From NCBI GenBank assembly GCA_902812495.1, contig CADDZR010000014.1:1-35789 (forward strand): a DNA stretch of 35,789 nt, given 5' to 3'. Positions within the stretch are counted from its first letter, which is position 1. Each line of letters begins with the position of its first letter. The notes below the pieces were generated by a model that had not been told where the DNA came from, searched no databases, and worked only from the letters and a program-made list of their open reading frames with translations. The position numbers and the translations under genes were made by a program. The stretch comes from an archaeon. GTDB lineage: Archaea > Thermoproteota > Nitrososphaeria > Nitrososphaerales > Gagatemarchaeaceae. Positions 24,544-31,529 of this stretch are shown one piece after another.

Positions 24544-25764
24544 ATGTCGAAGGTCATCAAGGTCTCGGAGGAAACGCATGCAAGGCTAGCGAAGCTAGCA
24601 AAGTGGGGTGAAACTATGGACCAGGTAATACAAAGGCTGACGACACAGTCAAAGGGCCTTGAGGATGTAATTGCAGGTCAGAGCTCGATATGTTTCATCG
24701 ACGGAAAGGAGGGAAGGCTTCTTTACAGGGGTTACGACATAAGGGACCTTTGCAAGTATTCAAGCTACGAAGAAACAGCATATCTGCTCTGGTATGGAAG
24801 GCTACCAACGGAAGAAGAGCTCTCCAACTTCTCGCACCAGCTTGCATCTAAGAGAAGCCTACCGAGGGAGGTTGTCTCGATGCTCCTTAACATGCCAAGG
24901 AACGTTGACGCTATGGATGCTCTCAGGGTTCTTGTTGCAGCGCTTGGCCTGTTTGATGACCCACTTCTTTCAAACGAAGAAAGAGCCTCTATCATTGCAT
25001 CGAGGATTGGTACAATAGTTGCTGCAATACACAGGCACAAACACGGACTCCAAATTCTGGAGCCTGACAGCACTCTCTCTTTCGCCTCAAACTTTCTCTA
25101 CATGCTTACAGGAAGCGTTCCTAGCAGAGAAAACTCGAGGCTCATGGACACACTCCTCATACTCCATGCTGACCACGAGTTCAACGCATCAACCTTCACC
25201 GCAAGGGTAATTGCATCAACGCTGTCAGATGTTTACTCTGCAATAACGGGTGCTGTGGGAGCACTCAAGGGTCCACTTCACGGTGGTGCAAATGAAAAGG
25301 TTGTTGAGATGACAAGGGAAATTGGTTCCCCGGAAAATGCAGAGAAGTATATTCTCTCAAAGCTCTCTTCAAAGCAGAAGGTCATGGGATTTGGTCACAG
25401 GGTATACAGAACAATGGATCCAAGGGCTGAGATATTGAAGGAGATGTCTTCACAGTTTGTCACATCCGATGAAGAAAAGAGATACTTCCAAATCCTTAGC
25501 ATTGCAGAAGAAGTTATGAGAAGAGAGAAAAATCTTTACCCAAACGTTGACCTTTACTCCGGCCTTGCTTTGAACCATCTTGGTGTCCCAAGCTATCTTT
25601 TTACTCCATTCTTTGCCGTTGGTAGGGCACCCGGCTGGCTTGCACATGTTCTTGAGCAGTACAGCGACAACAGGATAATTAGGCCGAGGGCAGAGTATAC
25701 CGGTCCAGAGTTCAGACAATACGTACCAATTGAAAGGAGGACGGCACAGGTGGTTGGAAGTTGA
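24544..25764 (+). CDS. gltA: citrate synthase with N-terminal VapB/RHH-like extension
   Basis: Condenses acetyl-CoA and oxaloacetate to citrate. The citrate synthase domain starts near residue 37 (K-G-L-E-D-V-I-A) and includes D-G-K-E-G-R-L-L-Y-R-G-Y, the catalytic His in K-G-P-L-H-G-G-A-N, the next His in G-F-G-H-R-V-Y, and Asp in P-N-V-D-L-Y-S-G, all intact. Residues 3-32 instead resemble a VapB-type ribbon-helix-helix antitoxin: K-V-I-K-V-S-E-E-T-H-A-R-L-A-K-L-A-K, then G-E-T-M-D-Q-V-I-Q-R-L. A TATA-like box (24514-24521) supports ATG 24544, so the extension should be translated. Internal ATG 24616 would remove most of it. The stop overlaps the CBS gene (TTGA). Confidence 0.93.
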   Translation: MSKVIKVSEETHARLAKLAKWGETMDQVIQRLTTQSKGLEDVIAGQSSICFIDGKEGRLLYRGYDIRDLCKYSSYEETAYLLWYGRLPTEEELSNFSHQLASKRSLPREVVSMLLNMPRNVDAMDALRVLVAALGLFDDPLLSNEERASIIASRIGTIVAAIHRHKHGLQILEPDSTLSFASNFLYMLTGSVPSRENSRLMDTLLILHADHEFNASTFTARVIASTLSDVYSAITGAVGALKGPLHGGANEKVVEMTREIGSPENAEKYILSKLSSKQKVMGFGHRVYRTMDPRAEILKEMSSQFVTSDEEKRYFQILSIAEEVMRREKNLYPNVDLYSGLALNHLGVPSYLFTPFFAVGRAPGWLAHVLEQYSDNRIIRPRAEYTGPEFRQYVPIERRTAQVVGS

Positions 25765-26189
25765 CAAGGGTTGAGACATTAGTCAAGAGAGCACCTGTTA
25801 CGATAAGCCCAAATGCAACTATAAAGCAGGCCGCTGAGGTCTTTGCAAGGGAAAAGATAGGCCTTCTGGTTGTTGCGTCCTCAACCTCTCCAGTCAGGGC
25901 AGAGGCTGTTCTCTCAGAGAGGGATATTGTTAGGGCTGTTGCAGCAGGCGTTTCCCTTACAAGGGAAATAGACACCATATCGACAAAAAAGCTTGTTAGT
26001 GTTAAGAGGTCTGACCCTCTCTACAAGGCTGCGAAGTTAATGATGGAACATAACATCAGGCATCTGATTGTGGAAAATGACGATGGCACATTATTTGGTG
26101 TACTTTCAATAAGGGACTTTTTCAGGGAACAGAAGCTCCTCCAGAGCCTTGCAGAAGAGGAGAGAAAGGAGTTTCAAGGTGTTGATTAA
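25761..26189 (+). CDS. CBS-domain pair protein
   Basis: A 142-residue protein made of two CBS domains (about residues 6-65 and 73-130), which bind adenosyl ligands such as AMP, ATP or SAM. Typical strings are V-L-S-E-R-D-I-V-R-A in the first domain and G-V-L-S-I-R-D-F-F-R in the second, with V-S-V-K-R-S-D-P-L-Y-K-A-A opening the second. It is a stand-alone pair with no attached effector domain. It starts at TTG 25761 in a TTGA overlap with citrate synthase, so the two are co-translated; an energy-sensing role for citrate synthase is plausible but inferred. Confidence 0.88.
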   Translation: MTRVETLVKRAPVTISPNATIKQAAEVFAREKIGLLVVASSTSPVRAEAVLSERDIVRAVAAGVSLTREIDTISTKKLVSVKRSDPLYKAAKLMMEHNIRHLIVENDDGTLFGVLSIRDFFREQKLLQSLAEEERKEFQGVD

Positions 26190-26196
26190 TCAAACC

Positions 26197-26207
26197 TTAT
26201 ATATAAT
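26197..26207 (+). promoter_or_regulatory. TATA-like box of the nuoABCD operon
   Basis: TTATATATAAT lies 20-30 nt before the nuoA start (26227) and is the strongest TATA match in this half of the window. GGAG at 26221-26224 is very close to the ATG. A single promoter ahead of four tightly packed nuo genes fits one transcript. Confidence 0.55.
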
Positions 26208-26226
26208 TGTAGCAGGCTGAGGAGCA

Positions 26227-26598
26227 ATGGTTTTATTCGGCGACGTTGGCTCAATTTTCATGATGGGTCTAATAGGAGTTATCTTTACTCTTCCAGTTGT
26301 CATAGTTCCAAAACTTCTAGGGCCGAACAAGCCGAACCCGATAAAGAACTCACCATTTGAATGCGGTCAGGTGCCTGTGGGTACAGGAAAGATGCACTAC
26401 ATGATGCAATACTATGCCTACCTCCTAATGTTTATTGTATTCGACGTTATGGGCATGTTCCTCTATGCCTGGGCTGCAGCATACAAGCCTTTCCAGCTAG
26501 GCATTTCCTCCGGAGTAGCAATAAGCCTGTTTATTGCTGTTCTTCTTGTTCCGATGAGCATTGCACTTTACCTAGCGGGGAGGAGGGAGCTTTGGTAG
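26227..26598 (+). CDS. nuoA: NADH/F420H2-quinone oxidoreductase subunit A
   Basis: A 123-residue, three-helix membrane subunit of respiratory complex I. K-N-S-P-F-E-C-G-Q-V-P is the family loop after TM1 (the P-Y-E-C-G equivalent), and the second helix contains Y-Y-A-Y-L-L-M-F-I-V-F-D. Length is standard. It is the first gene of the block and overlaps nuoB by 7 nt. It belongs to the membrane domain although nuoB-D are peripheral-arm subunits. Confidence 0.93.
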   Translation: MVLFGDVGSIFMMGLIGVIFTLPVVIVPKLLGPNKPNPIKNSPFECGQVPVGTGKMHYMMQYYAYLLMFIVFDVMGMFLYAWAAAYKPFQLGISSGVAISLFIAVLLVPMSIALYLAGRRELW

Positions 26599-27113
26599 AG
26601 GTCCAGAAGACAGGAACTTTCCAAGTTCTAGTCGGGAAGCTTAACGAGGTCCTCCAGGAATACATAGGCGACCCAGTGAGATACCTTGCAAACTGGGGTA
26701 GGCTCTACTCTCTATGGCCTGTTCATCTCGAGACAGCATGCTGCAGTGTTGAGCTTGGAGCCGCTGCAGGTTCAAGGTTTGACATGGAGAGGTTCGGTGC
26801 TCTTGAAGCCTTCGGCTCCTTGAGGGCATGCGATCTCCTTATAGTCACGGGCACGGTTACAAGGAAGCTTGCACCGAGGCTAAAGCTGATTTATGACCAG
26901 ATGGCAGAGCCAAGGTGGGTTATAGCAATGGGTGCTTGTGCTATAACAGGAGGGCTTTACTTCGATTCGTATAACGTTCTACGCGGTATAGATGACATCA
27001 TACCTGTTGATGTTTACGTGCCAGGCTGCCCTCCAAGGGCAGAGGCGCTTCTACAGGGACTTGTTTTGCTACAAGAGAAAATAAGGAGACTTCCTTCTCT
27101 AAAGGGTGTCTGA
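26592..27113 (+). CDS. nuoB: complex I subunit B (N2 Fe-S cluster)
   Basis: A 173-residue subunit binding the terminal [4Fe-4S] cluster N2. All ligands are visible: the tandem Cys in E-T-A-C-C-S-V-E, Cys in M-G-A-C-A-I-T-G-G and Cys in V-P-G-C-P-P-R-A-E. The frame is open far upstream inside nuoA, but the real start is TTG 26592, preceded by GGAGG (26582-26586) at 5-nt spacing and overlapping the nuoA stop. It is followed directly by nuoC with no gap. Confidence 0.95.
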   Translation: MVEVQKTGTFQVLVGKLNEVLQEYIGDPVRYLANWGRLYSLWPVHLETACCSVELGAAAGSRFDMERFGALEAFGSLRACDLLIVTGTVTRKLAPRLKLIYDQMAEPRWVIAMGACAITGGLYFDSYNVLRGIDDIIPVDVYVPGCPPRAEALLQGLVLLQEKIRRLPSLKGV

Positions 27114-27599
27114 TTGAGTCAGCAGGTTGCAGAGCCTAAGAGAGCAAAGGAGATATTTGCATCTATACAGGCAGTCTTTCCTGACGCAAAGCTGGAATAT
27201 GCTAAAGAGAGGAGGCTGAAGATCTCCGTTTCTCCCTCATCAATAAGGGATGTTTCAAAGTTTGTGAGGGATAAGCTGGGTTTTGACCACATAAGCATGG
27301 TTTCTGGTGTAGACTGGATAGCAAAGAACCAGTTCGAGATAGTTTATTTTGTAGAAACAAGTTTAAAGCCAGGTTTTGAGGATTTTGTTCTAGCAATTTC
27401 AGAGAGGATACCAAGAGATAATCCCTCGGCGCCGTCGCTGATAGATATCTGGCCTGGAGCAGACTATCATGAGAGGGAAACACATGAAATGTTTGGCATT
27501 AACTTTGAAGGTCACCCAACTACTAAGTACTTCCTTCTACCGGAGGACTGGAACGACATCCCACCTCTAAGAAAGGACTTCATATCGCCTGGGAGATAG
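27114..27599 (+). CDS. nuoC: complex I subunit C
   Basis: The 161-residue 30-kDa-type subunit of the complex I connecting arm. Signatures are I-S-M-V-S-G-V-D-W-I near residue 60 and the family string E-R-E-T-H-E-M-F-G-I-N-F-E-G-H-P near 120, ending L-R-K-D-F. It is a separate protein here, not fused to NuoD as in some bacteria. It starts at TTG 27114, immediately after the nuoB TGA, and ends 2 nt before nuoD, so the order and coupling are those of a true operon. Confidence 0.94.
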   Translation: MSQQVAEPKRAKEIFASIQAVFPDAKLEYAKERRLKISVSPSSIRDVSKFVRDKLGFDHISMVSGVDWIAKNQFEIVYFVETSLKPGFEDFVLAISERIPRDNPSAPSLIDIWPGADYHERETHEMFGINFEGHPTTKYFLLPEDWNDIPPLRKDFISPGR

Positions 27600-27601
27600 C
27601 T

Positions 27602-28720
27602 ATGACAACAGAGGTAACATACGAGCCAGAAGCAGACAGAATAATGAACGTAGCGCTAGGGCCGCAGCATCCTGGTGCAGGTCATTTTAGGATACAGCTC
27701 TGGCTGGACGGTGACTATGTTGTGAAGGCCGAGCCAGACCCAGGCTACGTGCACAGAGGGGAGGAAAAAATGTGCGAATACAGGAATTACATCCAAAATG
27801 TGCCCCATCTTGAAAGACCTGTAATACTTGACAGTTCAAACATACTCTTTCCTTACGCACTTGCAGTCGATGAACTAATGGGCAACAAAGTGCCACCAAG
27901 GGGACAATATCTGAGGGTAATAATGTCGGAGATAAACAGGATAATTTCGCATATGTACTTCCTTGGAATAATGGGTATGTTTGTTGGCCATACAACTATG
28001 ACAACGTGGGGAATGGGTGACAGGGACTTCTGGATAGATATAGCGGAGAGGATAGGCGGAGCAAGGGTAACATTTGCTTACATAATCCCAGGAGGTGTTA
28101 GGAACGACATGCCGGAGGGTCTGAAGGAAAGAGCTCTGAAGACATGCGACTGGTTTGAAAAGAGGATGGATGAGTACGAGAAGATCTTCTTTAAGAACCC
28201 GCTCTATCTTGAAAGAACGGAGAACGTTGGTGTGCTGACAGCTGAAGATGCTGTTAAGTACGGGGCAACTGGAACAGTTCTTAGGGCAAGTGGCGTGAGG
28301 AAGGATGTTAGAAAAGACGAGCCTTACAGCGCATACGAGGACTTTGATTTCGACATACCTGTTCTCAACTCAGGGGATTCGTGGGCAAGGAGCTACATCG
28401 CGCTCCTCGAAATGAGGGAGTCTGTAAAAATAATAAGGCAGGCATTCAAGAACATGCCACAAGGCCAGGTAAGGCTCAAGCTTGGACCTCAGCCGAGGGT
28501 CCCGCCTGGAGAGGTATTTGCAAGAACCGAGGCTGCCAGGGGTGAGATGAGCTACCATCTAATAAGTGACGGCTCACCGAGGCCCTATAGGGTCAAGATA
28601 GGTACGCCTAGCTTCAAGAACATGAGGGTTTTACCTCATCTTTTAAAGGGTGTACACGTGGCTGATATACCCGCTATATACTGGAGCCTAAACTACTGGC
28701 CGGTAGAGGCAGACAGGTAG
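27602..28720 (+). CDS. nuoD: complex I subunit D
   Basis: The 372-residue 49-kDa-type subunit that, with NuoB, forms the quinone-binding site. N-V-A-L-G-P-Q-H-P-G-A-G-H is the conserved N-terminal loop; D-P-G-Y-V-H-R-G-E-E-K and the C-terminal A-I-Y-W-S-L-N-Y-W-P-V-E-A-D-R match archaeal NuoD (related to hydrogenase large subunits but without the NiFe Cys ligands). It is the last nuo gene here: nuoH does not follow, and the next gene begins 119 nt later as an unrelated 4-TM protein. Confidence 0.95.
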   Translation: MTTEVTYEPEADRIMNVALGPQHPGAGHFRIQLWLDGDYVVKAEPDPGYVHRGEEKMCEYRNYIQNVPHLERPVILDSSNILFPYALAVDELMGNKVPPRGQYLRVIMSEINRIISHMYFLGIMGMFVGHTTMTTWGMGDRDFWIDIAERIGGARVTFAYIIPGGVRNDMPEGLKERALKTCDWFEKRMDEYEKIFFKNPLYLERTENVGVLTAEDAVKYGATGTVLRASGVRKDVRKDEPYSAYEDFDFDIPVLNSGDSWARSYIALLEMRESVKIIRQAFKNMPQGQVRLKLGPQPRVPPGEVFARTEAARGEMSYHLISDGSPRPYRVKIGTPSFKNMRVLPHLLKGVHVADIPAIYWSLNYWPVEADR

Positions 28721-28839
28721 TAAGAATTACCCACTCATTTTAACCCTATAACATTGCATGTCATCAAAATGAGAAGGCATTTCTGGTTCACTCCTTTAAG
28801 CAAAGTTTAATTAATTAACAGAGTAAAGATAAGGTAAAC

Positions 28840-29262
28840 TTGTTTCAAGGTCTTCTTTCTCTCTTCATCTCTGTTCTTCTTGCCGTTGTCTTCCTTTTCG
28901 TTGTATGGATGATAGTTTCAGTGCCTGTCTACATCTCAGCCAAAGTTGTCTCAGGAAGAAAGGCAACCTTCGGTTCTGCTATGTATGCAGTCTTACTTGG
29001 CATTATTCTCTCCTCCATTGTTTACTACGCTGTTTATTTCATACTTTACTTTGTTGAAGGAAGGTACATTGCATTTCTTCCAGATATTGCAGCCTTCTTG
29101 GCCCTGCTAGCAGTTTACAGGTCACAGTTCGGGACAGGCTGGCTCGGTGCGTTCTCGATTGCAGTTCTCTCAGCCATTATATGGATAGTTCTCTCAGCCG
29201 TGGTATCCATATACGTTGGAACCAGCCCCCTGCCTTTTATGCCCAAGGCAAGATCCTTCTAG
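28840..29262 (+). CDS. four-TM membrane protein, unknown
   Basis: A 140-residue protein with four strong membrane segments (about residues 8-34, 44-70, 77-93 and 100-125), the first preceded by a very short N-terminus. A small cytoplasmic loop S-G-R-K-A-T-F-G follows TM1, and the tail ends F-M-P-K-A-R-S-F. There is no NuoH, NuoK or NuoJ signature that I can see, despite its place directly after nuoD. The start is TTG 28840, about 30 nt after an AT-rich TTAATTAATTAA-type element. Function is unknown; a membrane partner of the following CdvB homologue is only a positional guess. Confidence 0.65.
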   Translation: MFQGLLSLFISVLLAVVFLFVVWMIVSVPVYISAKVVSGRKATFGSAMYAVLLGIILSSIVYYAVYFILYFVEGRYIAFLPDIAAFLALLAVYRSQFGTGWLGAFSIAVLSAIIWIVLSAVVSIYVGTSPLPFMPKARSF

Positions 29263-29344
29263 TGAATATTTGATGTATTAAGCACTCTGTCAAAGATTTT
29301 AGGCCAAGCTCGGTATCTTTTAGGCTCGATGAAGGGAGGATAGC

Positions 29345-29977
29345 TTGAGCAAGTTCGAAAAGCAGTGGAAGCAGCAAGAGAAGGAGAGCTTCTCAAAGAA
29401 GACAAAAGAAGCAATAAGGGGTCCGAAGCCCCTGAAACCCCAGATACAAAAAGCAACACAACAGCTTGTTGCGGAAATAAACAGACTAGACGCGGCTATG
29501 TCGAGACTGAAGCAGAGGGAGAACGCTATATTCAGAAAGACAGTTTCTGCTGTCCAGGCACACGACCAAGAAACAAGCAAGGCTTACTCTAACGAGCTTG
29601 CGGAAATAAGAAAGATGCAAAAGATAGTTACACAGTCAAAGATTGCTCTCGAACAAATAACAACAAGACTCCAGACAGTAACAGATATAGGTGATTTCGC
29701 TGCTACTATTGCCCCAGCCATCGGTGTCATAAAGAATGTCAGGACATCTCTCGGACAAGCAATGCCAGACGCCGAATCTGCGCTTGGTGAGATAGGAGCA
29801 CAGCTCACATCAATAATGACAGACGTAGGCCAGATAACAGGTACAACATTCTACACAAGCGAGACAAGCGAAGAAGCACAGAAAATACTGGCTGAGGCGG
29901 CTGCTATTGCAGAGAAAAGGATGAACGAATCACTTCCAGAAGTACCTACAGGAGAGGCATCATACTCATCAGGCTGA
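29345..29977 (+). CDS. cdvB-like: ESCRT-III/Snf7 family protein (CdvB-like)
   Basis: A 210-residue helical, charged protein with the Snf7 core: basic K-Q-W-K-Q-Q-E-K-E-S-F near the start, long helices containing I-N-R-L-D-A-A-M-S-R-L-K-Q-R-E (near residue 46), then I-A-L-E-Q-I-T-T-R-L, and an acidic C-terminal helix (E-E-A-Q-K-I-L-A-E-A-A-A-I-A-E-K-R). In TACK archaea these proteins form membrane-constricting filaments in cell division. It lacks the extra C-terminal winged-helix part of full CdvB, so it is more like CdvB1/B2 paralogues. TTG 29345 has GGAGG (29336-29340) 5 nt upstream. cdvA and cdvC are not in the window. Confidence 0.82.
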   Translation: MSKFEKQWKQQEKESFSKKTKEAIRGPKPLKPQIQKATQQLVAEINRLDAAMSRLKQRENAIFRKTVSAVQAHDQETSKAYSNELAEIRKMQKIVTQSKIALEQITTRLQTVTDIGDFAATIAPAIGVIKNVRTSLGQAMPDAESALGEIGAQLTSIMTDVGQITGTTFYTSETSEEAQKILAEAAAIAEKRMNESLPEVPTGEASYSSG

Positions 29978-30028
29978 TAACTCAAAAATCGTTAATACTT
30001 ATAACACCATATCCAAGCCTCGTTCCTT

Positions 30029-31498
30029 GTGTTGGGCACAGTAGATTACGATGTTGTCGTAGCTGGAGGAGGAATCGCTGGTCTAATTACTGCAACATCA
30101 GTAGCACATAATTCGAGGCAGAGGGCAAGGATCCTTGTAGTGGACAGGAACAAGGAAACAGAACCGGGTAAAAAGACTCACAACGGATGGACGTGTGGCG
30201 ATGCAACAAGCAAGAGAAGCTTGCAGTACCTAGAGGAAAAGCTTGGAATAAAATACGGTTATCCTGAAATTGAGCACCAGGTAAAAGGAGTGTACGTATT
30301 TTCTCCTGATAGGAGGTCAAAAGTCCTCTTTGAGGGTGAAGGTTACCTACTGAACAGGAAATTACTTCCAAGAAGGCAGGTTGAGGATGCCAAGAAACTT
30401 GGGGTTGAATTCATGTTCGACTCAACTGCAGAGAGACTTCTTCATGAGGATAACAGGATAGTTGGCGTAGAAGGGAGAAGGGGTGACGGAACCACGTTTA
30501 AAATACGCTCAAAGGTTGTTGTAGACGCCACCGGCGCCTCGTCAGTGCTCAGGAAATTTCTCCCAATCAACTCATATATAGAGAGGGAGATAGATATGGA
30601 CGACGTTGTAGGCACGGGGAGGTACATACTTGAATTCGACCCTGACAACTATGACAGGGCATACTTCGACCCTGATTACTGTATAATACACCTTGACCAG
30701 TTCATGGCACCTGCAGGATACGGGTGGGTATTTCCAAAGGGGAGAAACAAGGTGAATATAGGGCTTGGTGTCTCAAAGTCAGGTCTTGAGAGGAGAAATA
30801 GGCTTTTTGGGCTGAAGGACACTCTCCAAAGCCTTATAGACAAGTACGTTGCAGAGAACCCTGCAATAAAGAACCCGCGTCAGCCAGATGGAGATGCGGA
30901 CTCAGGCAATACGAAGGGGAACTGGCAGGTTCCTGTGCGGAGGCACAACGACTGCATGGTTGCAAACGGGTTTGCGGTTGTAGGTGATGCTGCATGGATG
31001 CCCAGGCCGATAGATGCTGGCGGTATAAGTCCAGCCATATATGGAGGAACAATACTTGGTAAGGTAATAGCTGAGGCACTGGAAGCAAACGACACAAGCG
31101 AAGAAGGTCTCTGGAACTACAATGTGGAGTACATGAAGGTCCACGGATTCCCCATGGCAAGCTTTGAGGTTCTAAGGAGATACCTCCAAACAATAACAAA
31201 CGAGCAGATAAACTATGGAATGAGGCACTTTCTTTCAGAGCAGGATGTTCAGGCGATAACAGAGAGGAGGCATCCTGAATTCTCAAGGGTAAGGGCTTTA
31301 AACCCTCTAATGTGGTTAAGGGTCCTAAGGCACATGTCGTTAGCGAGGGGGCTGCGGTATACAGTTGAAAAGAGCAGCAGGTTGGTCGAGATAAATCTGA
31401 ACTACCCTGAAAAGCCATCAGGCTTTGAGGAATGGAAGAAAATACTGAAGAGAGAGCTCGACGAGACTGTTGAGAGATTCAAGCCTCTTGGAGCATAG
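30029..31498 (+). CDS. geranylgeranyl reductase family protein (digeranylgeranylglycerophospholipid reductase-like)
   Basis: A 489-residue flavoprotein saturating isoprenoid chains of archaeal membrane lipids or of quinones. V-V-V-A-G-G-G-I-A-G-L-I at the N-terminus binds FAD; V-V-V-D-A-T-G-A-S-S near residue 164 and G-Y-G-W-V-F-P-K-G near 230 are family strings, and V-V-G-D-A-A-W-M-P-R-P-I near 318 is the second FAD-contact motif. It is longer than the other family member at 23452 and shows clear divergence from it, so roles probably differ. It starts at GTG 30029, about 25 nt after a TATA-like box (29998-30006); TTG 30032 is an alternative. Confidence 0.9.
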   Translation: MLGTVDYDVVVAGGGIAGLITATSVAHNSRQRARILVVDRNKETEPGKKTHNGWTCGDATSKRSLQYLEEKLGIKYGYPEIEHQVKGVYVFSPDRRSKVLFEGEGYLLNRKLLPRRQVEDAKKLGVEFMFDSTAERLLHEDNRIVGVEGRRGDGTTFKIRSKVVVDATGASSVLRKFLPINSYIEREIDMDDVVGTGRYILEFDPDNYDRAYFDPDYCIIHLDQFMAPAGYGWVFPKGRNKVNIGLGVSKSGLERRNRLFGLKDTLQSLIDKYVAENPAIKNPRQPDGDADSGNTKGNWQVPVRRHNDCMVANGFAVVGDAAWMPRPIDAGGISPAIYGGTILGKVIAEALEANDTSEEGLWNYNVEYMKVHGFPMASFEVLRRYLQTITNEQINYGMRHFLSEQDVQAITERRHPEFSRVRALNPLMWLRVLRHMSLARGLRYTVEKSSRLVEINLNYPEKPSGFEEWKKILKRELDETVERFKPLGA

Positions 31499-31529
31499 CT
31501 AAAATAGTTAGAGTTTGGGGGCTTACGTA

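Noticed and set aside
24460-24579. 40-residue N-terminal extension of the flavoprotein at 23452
   Set aside because: The residues lie before the FAD-binding loop where family members start, and the extension would overlap the citrate synthase coding start.
26361-26591. Extended NuoB starting at 26361 inside nuoA
   Set aside because: The extra 77 residues are out-of-frame nuoA sequence; TTG 26592 has a well-spaced GGAGG and matches the family N-terminus.
28840-29262. The 4-TM protein as nuoH, nuoJ or nuoK
   Set aside because: It has four helices and 140 residues but none of the conserved charged residues or loops of these subunits that I can recognise, and it is separated from nuoD by 119 nt.
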